A stretch of DNA of 64,000 bases from Neofusicoccum parvum. Lineage: Eukaryota; Ascomycota; Dothideomycetes; Botryosphaeriales; Botryosphaeriaceae. Positions 56,395-64,000 of the stretch are shown in pieces. The DNA lies in the NCBI GenBank assembly GCA_020912385.1, contig CP087208.1:2790001-2854000 (forward strand), in the 5' to 3' direction. The position numbers and the translations under genes were made by a program. The notes under the pieces are model-generated. The model was given only the letters and a program-made list of their open reading frames with translations, was not told the DNA's origin and searched no databases. Every line of letters begins with the position of its first letter. Position 1 is the stretch's first letter.

Positions 56395-58417
56395 ATGCCG
56401 CCCTATAAGCTCAACAAGCAGGATCTTCCTAATCCACGCCTGACGCTCGACCCCGACGGCATTGCAGACAAATCCCACGGTCACTACCAGGTGCGCAAAA
56501 CCATGTCTTCACTTCAGGCCAGCCATTGCTGACTCACACCAGGCTGCGCCGGCGATGGTTTCCACCTCAGAGCCGAGCAACGCTCCGGCCACCGCGTCGA
56601 GCATCGTCAACCAACCTGCTGATCAGCAAGAGATCTCACCGAACAGACACAGTGCCTTGGGAAGCTCCCACGCTGCTAGCGCGTACACCGCGTATCTCAA
56701 CACCGCTGCGGCGCAGTGGAAGCACAACTATGAGGACCGCTCTCCGGAGCAAAAAGCCCGCGACGTCGAGCACAAGCGCCAGATTGACAAAATCGCCGTG
56801 AAGCAACGCAAGACAGCTTTTGGTGGAAATAAGATCGACTTCGGCCCTGCGAAGCCCAAGAAGACGAAGGAGAAGCCAAACACTAAGCTGTCCCAGCCAT
56901 CCAGGGCGAGCTATATCGCCGACGTGCCTGATGAGACTCTTGACGATGACCTTGGAGATCCTGAACTTTACTGGGCTATCCGTGAGAGTCTCGCTGTGGG
57001 CAACGCGGCTTGCGACGACACTCGTGCCATCTCCAGAGAATCCACCCTCCCTCAGCAGCGTGGATTCACCAACATCAACGATGGCACGCGTAGCAAGTAC
57101 TTACCTGAGCAGGAGAGCACTCAAGGCAACGACGACATGGATATTTCCATGGCCGACTCCGTGGCCTCTCTCATAGGTGACACTTCCCCAGCGGTTTGGA
57201 TCTATGACAGCAACGCGGAGCACGATCATCCCAGCCCCTTCCTTCGACCTTTCGAGAAGGACATGATCACGGTTATCGGCAGCCACAGCTCTTCCTCTGG
57301 CATCGTTGGTAATAACCCAATCACGAGCCTCAACCCCTCACTCGAGGAAACCGACAATACCGTCGATCATGCTCAGAGGACCAGCGATCGTCAAATGACG
57401 GAAGGTGTCTCCACCCCTGCTACTGCCGTCCGCTACATCACTCCTGAGTTCAAGAAGCCGCCTCCTCCGCGTGCCAGGGCCCGCCGCATCCCGTGGACCG
57501 ATCGTGAGAAGCAGGCCTGCAAGCTTGCCATGCAGTGGGCTCTCATCAAGTGCCGCCAAGTCAAGGTCGAGGAGCGCTGGGACCACATGTCCCAATATCT
57601 CGCCGAGACATTCAAGGTCCACCGCACCGGCGCCGCCATCAAGGACCAGTGGAACCGCTACCTGCGCGAGGAGTACAACATGGACGAGCGCATCCGCAAG
57701 AAGCCCGACCGCATGGTCACCTGCGCCCAGCCGTCAAAGGCTGGCGACAAGCGCAAGCTCCAGCAGCTCGAGCAGAGCCCCGACGACCGAGCCAGCCCCT
57801 CCACCAACAGCCAGAAGACGTTCCCCGCAGCGAAGGTCCTCAAATTCGGTTCCCAAGCCACGCCCAAGGCCGTCACCATGGACGCCACTCCGCAGGCCTC
57901 CACCGCCTCGACCAACGCCCAGTCCAAGAAGGCTCAGGATAAGCGCCTCTCCCTCACCACGCCATCCGCCCTCTCCCGCAGCGCCACGACCAACACCCCC
58001 GCCACGAGCACCGACACCCCCAGCCCCGACCCCCAGCGCATCCGCATCCAGCTCCTCGCCGCCGGCCAGAAGGTCATCGACACCTTCCTGACCACCACCG
58101 GCAAGCCCATCCCGTCCAACGTCCAGGACACCCTGCAGGCCCTGGTCGCCGCGTTTACGCCCAAGGTCTCTGGCCACAGCCACTTTGTCGAAGCCGAGCC
58201 GCACGCGGCCCCCGGCGGTACGCCGCTGTCGTGCGTCTCCGGCAACGGCAGTCGCGCCGGCGGGAAGGGCTCATACAAGAGCGTCGGCGGCGTTCCTGTG
58301 GACGAAGATGGGCTTCCTGTCAGCGCGCAGCGTGCTGTTGCGAAGAAGGGCGGCGTTGTTCGTGCTTCGTTGAGGGATGGCTATATCGGTAGGGGCAAGA
58401 GCTTCTTGTACGAGTAG
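56395..58417 (+). CDS. Myb/SANT-like DNA-binding protein
   Basis: Two exons, 56395-56490 and 56543-58417, give 656 aa starting MPPYKLNKQDLPNP. The 52-nt intron ends after a GCTGACTC branch site. A Myb/SANT-like domain lies at residues about 345-415: IPWTDREKQACKLAMQWAL, then ERWDHMSQYLAETFKVHRTG and AAIKDQWNRYLREEYN, that is, three helices with the spaced Trp residues. The long N-terminus has a basic patch (KPKKTKEKPNTK) and acidic stretches; the C-terminus is Ser/Thr/Pro-rich with a folded-looking end (GYIGRGKSFLYE). A nuclear DNA- or chromatin-binding role is expected. No close neighbour shares its strand. Confidence 0.85.
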
Positions 58418-58945
58418 GCGGCTGCGGCTGCGGGCTCCGTTGGGTCGTTTTGGCATCGATGTCCTGCAACTTCTATTGCGTACTTGTGCGGCTGAGTTGG
58501 TTCTACTCCTCCGATGCATGATTAGGGGAGGCTTTGTTCACGGTCAAGTTTGACAATGGCTTTCTTTGTTTGACTGGACAAAGGTTGGGCGGCTCTTCAG
58601 GTTGGGCCATGATCCTTCAGGTTACTGGAATTTAGTGGGTTCCCTCTTCTCCTCGGTCGATCTTCACTCTTTTGATCTGAACGGGGTTCATTTGATCATC
58701 TTCACTCTTCGGTTCGGCGGATTCTCAAAGGTGCTCATGGACTTCTTCGACTTTTCGGTTTTACTTTCAGGGCAAAGTTAAAGACTGGTTAGAGAAATAG
58801 ACATGACCTTCGTCCGTTATTGTTTGAATTAGTTTGTGATTCAGCTTGCTATCAGCCGCCTGTCTACGTCTCATTCCTACAGCCTCTCCGTCACGCTACA
58901 GATAACACCATGTCCTCGCAGGTTTTTTCGAATAGCCCCAAACAG
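58418..58945. other. intergenic
   Basis: 3' flanks of two convergent genes; no gene seen. Confidence 0.45.
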
Positions 58946-58950
58946 ACTCC

Positions 58951-59930
58951 TCAATCATCCACGAATCGGAACGCCCCCTCTTTGCCCACCACTTTGCAAG
59001 ATGCCGCAAGCTTCTCGCTCAATTTCCTCGACTCGTCCACCATTTCCTCACCACACTCCACCACCAACTCCACCTTCCCAAGCCTCGGCAAGATATAGCC
59101 ACGCACCGCAAGAGACTCCTCCAAAAGCGGTAGCACGTCCGCCGGCCTCCCCAACCCCCGCAGCGCACGCCGCGGGGAACTCCTCAACCGCAACACCTCC
59201 AGTCCCTGCGGCATGACGCCAGCCAGCGGCACCGTAAAGCCCGGATACCAGCTAAGCAGCACGACGACCGGAAACACCAGTAACCGCAATGCGCCCAGAC
59301 GCCGCAGATCGCAATCACGACCCCTGACGCTATTCACGCCATTAAGCACCCCACCCCAGCAACCCACATCACCCTCCAACCGCCCCAGCACGAGCAGCAT
59401 CCCTCCCAGCCCCACGCAACCTGCATCCATCTCGACGCCGAGCACGAGCACCGCAACCGCCAGCGTGCGGACGACCACCCTCCGCAGCTGCGCGCCAGAC
59501 GCACCGCTCGTCAGCCTCGACCTCGTCCCCATCCTCTGCCCCGCCGCGCAGCCCCCTTGCAGCTGCAGTGTAAACGCCTCCGCCACCATCACGCAGCCAG
59601 GACGCCAGCGATGCGGCTCGTCGGCGCCGCGACAAGCTCGGCCAGGAGGGTGAGGCTGCGCAGGGCGGGCGGGCGGCGCGGGAGCAAGGGGAAGTCGTGG
59701 ACGCACATGACGGGGTCGGCGAGGGCGCGGTGCGCGAGGGGGGCGGAGCTGCGGGAGGGTGAGGACGGGTGCGTCGGGGTTGCCGCGGTTGATGGCGGGG
59801 GGCGAGAGGGCGTGTAGTACGGATAGGGCGAGAGGTGGGGAGGAGGGGTGCGGTAGCCGGCCGATGAAGGTGTGGAGATAGCTACCGCTGGTGGTGGAGT
59901 GTTTGTCCCGGATGATGTGGGGGGTGTATC
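58951..59930 (-). CDS. F-box/LRR-type hypothetical protein, 5' part unresolved
   Basis: The C-terminal 200 residues (frame open from 59706 to 58951) have repeated Leu-rich strands: LRRLGALRLLVFPVVVLLSWYPG, PQGLEVLRLRSSPRRALRGL, YILPRLGKVELVVECG. These resemble the C-terminal repeats of fungal F-box proteins. Upstream, another frame reads plausibly (SGSYLHTFIGRLPHPSSPPLALSVLHAL, DFPLLPRRPPALRSLTLLAELV), but it ends at a stop near 59595 and joining needs a frame change or an intron I cannot place. The gene may be intact with an unseen intron or frameshifted. Confidence 0.4.
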
Positions 59931-60297
59931 AGGTCAAGATGCGTCACTTCGTCTTCTCGCGCGCTGTGCGATCACTGGAAAGCGGCCCGTAAATACAGAG
60001 AAGGGTTTTTTCAGCAGGATGCACCTACTTTGAGCCTGATTCGAGCCTGCTCCTGCAGCCCAATGCTGTCTTTGTCCATTCACGCCTCTCACGCCAGGCC
60101 TGAATGGGACAAAAGATGTCGTTCGCTGTCACTTGACCCCCAAACAGCAGCCGCGGCTGCTCATCGAGGCTAAGCGCGTGCTGATCCCTCCATCAACCCT
60201 CAGCATATCTGCTTTGCTTGCCCGAATAGGCAGACATGGGACGCTGACTTTAATCCTCGCTTGCTGATCTAAACCTCGCCAATGGGTTCGGGGCGCC

Positions 60298-60304
60298 TAT
60301 ATAG
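60298..60304 (+). promoter_or_regulatory. TATA box of U2-like locus C
   Basis: TATATAG, about 40 nt before the RNA start. Confidence 0.6.
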
Positions 60305-60343
60305 ACCCTTTCACCCGCGGCCCCAGCTCGTCCTTTCTTCTTC

Positions 60344-60532
60344 AGCTCTCTTTGCCTTTTTGGCTTAGATCAAGATGCAGTAACTGTTCTTCTTAGTTTA
60401 ATCTCTAGGATGTACCTACGGGTACCTAGTGATTAAACCAGTTTTTGGGAACTGTGCTGGTGGTCCCTGAGCATCGCTCATACTCCGGCTCACAGTGTCG
60501 CCAGTATTGCACTATCTCTGGCTGACGCAACC
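60344..60532 (+). ncRNA. U2-like snRNA, variant C
   Basis: The best-preserved copy, about 189 nt. Stem I GCC-TTTTT-GGC and TTAGATCAAG are conserved. The branch region GCAGTAACTGTTC differs from normal GTAGTATCTGTTC by two substitutions plus one inserted A upstream. IIa CTTAG-TTTAATCT-CTAGG; IIb GTACC-TACG-GGTAC; ATTAAACCAGTTTTTGGG around the Sm site; stem III ACTGTG/CACAGT enclosing CTGG/CCGG and TGAGC-ATC-GCTCA; stem IV CCAG-TATTGCACTATCT-CTGG. All elements pair, so the RNA should fold as U2. Confidence 0.82.
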
Positions 60533-60565
60533 ACCTTTGATGGCACCGCTCTTTTTCGTTGGATG

Positions 60566-60582
60566 ACTTGACATGCTCAAGT
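60566..60582 (+). ncRNA. 3' flank hairpin of U2-like locus C
   Basis: Perfect hairpin ACTTGA-CATGC-TCAAGT, 34 nt past the mature end and followed by GAGGAAGAAGAT, as at locus A. Confidence 0.5.
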
Positions 60583-60599
60583 GTCTGAGGAAGAAGATA

Positions 60600-63500
60600 T
60601 TCTCTCTGCTTTGCTGTCCATGCCTGCTTTATTCTTCCCAACGATGACGCTTCTATGCTTGGTCTGCACCATTCCTCCGCTCCTAGAGTTCTCGTTCTGG
60701 TTTAAGATGCTCACGATTCCTCGCGGATGTTGGCGCTGCTTACGTTGGTGTTTACCACAGGCTCAGACGCGTGTCGCCACGCCAGCAGCCACCGCCACAC
60801 GCCTGAATGTCTCAGTGGTTTGGACGGTTGCAGTCACCGTCGCCATCCACTGAGGCGGGGTGATCCAAGCCCAGCTATTCATACTGTCTGCCCATAGAAA
60901 ACCCACGCCAACTGCGCGCGCCCTGCAACTGCACGTCCGGGATTGCACAATGATGCATTTAGCCCACGACCCGAGACACCGTCGCCGGGAAACGACAACC
61001 GCGCAGATTCCTAACGGCACCACTCTGCGAAGGGAGGACACGCCAGGGACCCCAGACACCAACGAGCCATTGCGTTCCCGGCGGCTTCCACGCCCTCACC
61101 AGCACCCGGGCCCCCCGGCCACCCCAGTCCTTCCGGCGTCTCGACGCCACCAGCCCGCGCAGAACGACCCTCCGAAATCGCCGCCGGCAAGACCCTCCCT
61201 TTCCAAACCAATCTTCCCACCCGCACGGACCCGAGCCATGCCACGACGATCCGAGGCGTCCGATCCCGGTGGGTCCGGGCGCGCGCGCTCGATCCGTGCA
61301 GCAGGCCCGGAAGCCGCTCCGGACGCGCGATCGCGGCGACCGGGACGCGCCGAGGCCACCCGCCGTTGCGAGTTAGGCGGGCCGCTCCGCGCAGGGGGGG
61401 TGGGGAGTAGCGCGGGAGAGGGTGGCGACGACGGGTGGTCGCGGGTGGGAGGATGGGGGCGGTGCGAGGGGGTTGGAGGAGGAGGAGGAGGAGGGTTGGA
61501 TGGGGAGGCAGATGGCGGCTCTGTGGAGATGGGGTGGGGTTGGGCAGTGAGGAGACTGGTGGCGGAGATGGTGGGTGTGGTGGTGGGCGATGGGTTGGTG
61601 AGCGGGTGGATTGGCGGCCTGGGAGGTGTGGGTGTCTGTGTGGTTTGAAGATGGGGATGAGCTTTTAACAACTGTGGCATCTGGAATGAACCTTGTTTGG
61701 CTTCTCAAGGATCATTCCCGCTGAGAACCATCATCCACTTGAGCAGAATGGTTGCGCGGTAGCACGTCTGTCTACGTTCACGGTCGTCAATAGCAAGGAA
61801 GTGTGCGATGCAAGGTCGGCGTGGCGAGCTTTTAATAACCGTTTAACTCATAGTGTTGGCGGCAACAATACCCAGCCATGTTCGATAGAGTGAAACTTAA
61901 TGCGAGATAATATATCACGCAGGATTGGAAACAGTAAGGTCTCACTACAAGGTCGTTATTGCCAGCAGGCCGATGAGATTCCACTTGCTTGGCTACGGGT
62001 GTGCTGTCGTGCTCTTCTTTCATGACAACATCCCTAAAGCAATGACGCGTGGATGAAGAGATCTGCATGTTGGCTAAGATCCTTGTAATGGAGGTTTCAA
62101 GGCTGAGAATCACAGCGCACCACGTAAGCACTGTGCATGGACGCTAGGGAAGAGATTTACCAGCACGCATTCACATGTGCAAACGACGAAAAGGCGTGTT
62201 GATTACTCTTCAACGCGAAAGTCAGGCAACAATGGCTGCATGAAGACGAAGAGAGAAGCAGGTGTGGGGACGAGGTGAAGTGAAAATAGACACTGCGCTA
62301 GCGAGGATGACGCATGGGCGGTCGATGATTGGGTGGGAATAAGGGCGGCGAGGCTAAGTGCAGACGGCGCCGGCTGAGAGCCGAGCTCAGGACTCGGTTC
62401 CGGCGGGGTGCAGGCTGAGGAGGGCCGACCGGGAACGACTCCGATTCCGATCCACGGGGCACGGCGGGCAGGCCTTGAGACGGATCGCCGGCGGGCCAGA
62501 ACGGGCGACGGAGGGGGCTCCTCGTTGTGCTGTTTCGAAGTTGCATGAACGCGATCTACGCCGGGGGTCCGAGTGGCTTTCCCGTCGTCTGGCGCAGTGG
62601 GCACCTGCCTCACTGGCAGCTCATCACAGTTACACAAGACGTAAGCGAACCGGTCTGACTGCTGCTGCCCCCAACAGCACACGAGCAGAGCCGCACCGGT
62701 CAAATTTACTGCTGCCTGTCCGCCGCGCGCCCTGTCCGCCCGCGGTATTTGACCTCCCGCCTGCCCGGCCTGCGCCGTGATATTGACGCCTTCCCGCTCC
62801 CCTCTCGCGACGGCGGCCGGCCGCCTGCCCCCTCGGCTCGAGCAGGCGGGCCTCAGACGCCCGGTCGGGCTGTTTCAGCTACCACGACTCCGGCGGATCT
62901 GATGATCTTGGCTGCTTCCAGCGCGACTCTGACTCCCCGGGGCCCGCCACAGCTCAGAGACGGGGAACCGCCGGCTCCGCACCGTCGAGCCTCTGCCGCA
63001 GCGGCGACGCCAGGCAGCGACGGCCGTCCGAGCCTCCGTCGCGACCACGATGCCGCCTCGACCGGGCAGAACGCCGGGCTCGTGGGCGGCGGCAGGCTCC
63101 CGTCCGGCCGGGACGAACGGCGCATGCCGGCGGGCTGGGCCGTCGCATGTGGTAAAGTGTCACCACCATCTCGTTTCTTTTTCCAGACGGCGGAGCTAAC
63201 AATAGCCACAGCCGGCGCGGGATCTTCGGCGCTGCAACTTTCCTCCAGTGAGCGCCGCCACGCCCGACACCGCAAGTCCGCCGCTGACCGCAACTGCCGC
63301 GCAATCTGGCCCGCCAGCCGCGCTCGCGAGCAGCTGGCCGCGGCGGATGGAGTCGGATAGCGTACACCGCAAGATGAGGACATGTGGTGGTGGGGTCCGG
63401 ATGGGTGTCGTGAAGTCTGATCTCCGCAGCAATCTCGCAACGGCCGCGGCGCTTAGCGAGAAGCGGACTCCGCGTGACCGTTTCTGGCGGGATCCGGCCG

Positions 63501-64000
63501 GGCGGCGTGCGTCGCTGGTGAGGGCGCAGCACTTCATAAGCCGTGGGCCGCCCGTGGCGGGCCATCTCGCGAAAGAGACGGGTTGCGGTTACTGCCTGGG
63601 CCGCAGGCGAGCGAGCACACCCAACACCGACGGCCCATCCACGCCACGCATCCGGCTCCCGGCGCCGCACGGCAGCGGCGCGGCGGCGACGAGCTGCTCC
63701 TCCGCGGCACCACCCCACGCCGCTGGCGGGCTTGTCATCTGGTCATGGGGATCGCCAGGTTTTGCGGCCCGACCCTCGCGGCGCCACACTCGACGGCGTT
63801 CGAGAACTTCGGTCATCTGCCACGGCCAGAGTTAGCACTGAGCGAAAGAGTGGGAACCTGACTCGCCGCTGCGTTGAGGCTGTGGTGGTGCAGACTTAAA
63901 GGCAAGTGTTCCGCCATCGCCCAGCGGCCTTCCCGCCCGCCATGCCCGCCCGCACGAGCTGACCGCCGCCAGTCCAGACACGCACGCCTCCGACCACGCC
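60600..64000. other. GC-rich region without a defensible gene
   Basis: Overlapping frames on both strands at 60.8-61.7, 62.2-62.8 and 62.7-63.9 kb come from high GC. One GTAAAGT...TTTTTCCAG intron-like stretch at 63151-63186 (+) hints at a spliced transcript, but no protein family appears. Confidence 0.35.

Noticed and set aside
62203..63899. Six overlapping frames at the right end
   Set aside because: High GC with no recognisable protein on either strand.

Overview
The window reads as nuclear DNA of a filamentous ascomycete (Pezizomycotina). Its protein genes carry many short GT-AG introns (41-93 nt) with CTRAC/CTRAT branch sites. Typical families are present: Zn2Cys6 regulators, an AmdS-type amidase, an arrestin-like adaptor, an ACS-family MFS transporter, a three-domain NRPS-like reductase, F-box and Myb/SANT proteins. 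Gene-dense, GC-rich blocks alternate with long gene-poor tracts full of relics. The species cannot be named from the sequence.

Layout. 0.7-6.1 kb: amidase (-), arrestin-like protein ending in a PPxY motif (+), short Zn2Cys6 regulator (-). 6.1-21 kb: gene-poor, with two U2-like snRNA loci, two solo LTRs, a tRNA-Thr gene with an inverted half copy, an F-box gene and a frame-broken RNase-H-fold exonuclease gene. 21.4-33.2 kb: a compact five-gene block (MFS transporter, DHDPS-like aldolase, aldo-keto reductase, Zn2Cys6 activator, A-T-R NRPS-like enzyme). All four of its promoter regions share the heptamer CGGAAAA (11 copies by eye), so I read it as a co-regulated biosynthetic cluster. 33.5-36 kb: three small low-complexity, probably nuclear proteins. 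36.9-37.7 kb: two tRNA genes, each interrupted by a perfect GT-AG spliceosome-type intron. 38-56 kb: small genes, TE relics (nested LTRs, a 550-bp hAT-type element with an 8-bp target duplication) and decayed coding pieces including a Mei2-type RRM end. 56.4-58.4 kb: a Myb/SANT protein gene. 58.9-64 kb: a probable F-box/LRR-like gene, a third U2-like snRNA and GC-rich sequence without recognisable genes.

Most unusual signals. (1) tRNA-Ser(AGA) has a 52-nt GT-AG insert in the D loop, and tRNA-Phe(GAA) has a 54-nt GT-AG insert in the anticodon stem plus a normal 37/38 tRNA intron. Removing the inserts restores complete tRNAs. (2) Three diverged U2 snRNA loci keep a TATA box, stem-loops I-IV and the Sm site, show compensatory stem changes, and have a hairpin about 35 nt past the mature end. 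All three read GCAGU where U2 normally reads GUAGU, a change that would pair perfectly with CUGAC branch sites. These two observations may or may not be linked; both can be tested by RNA sequencing.
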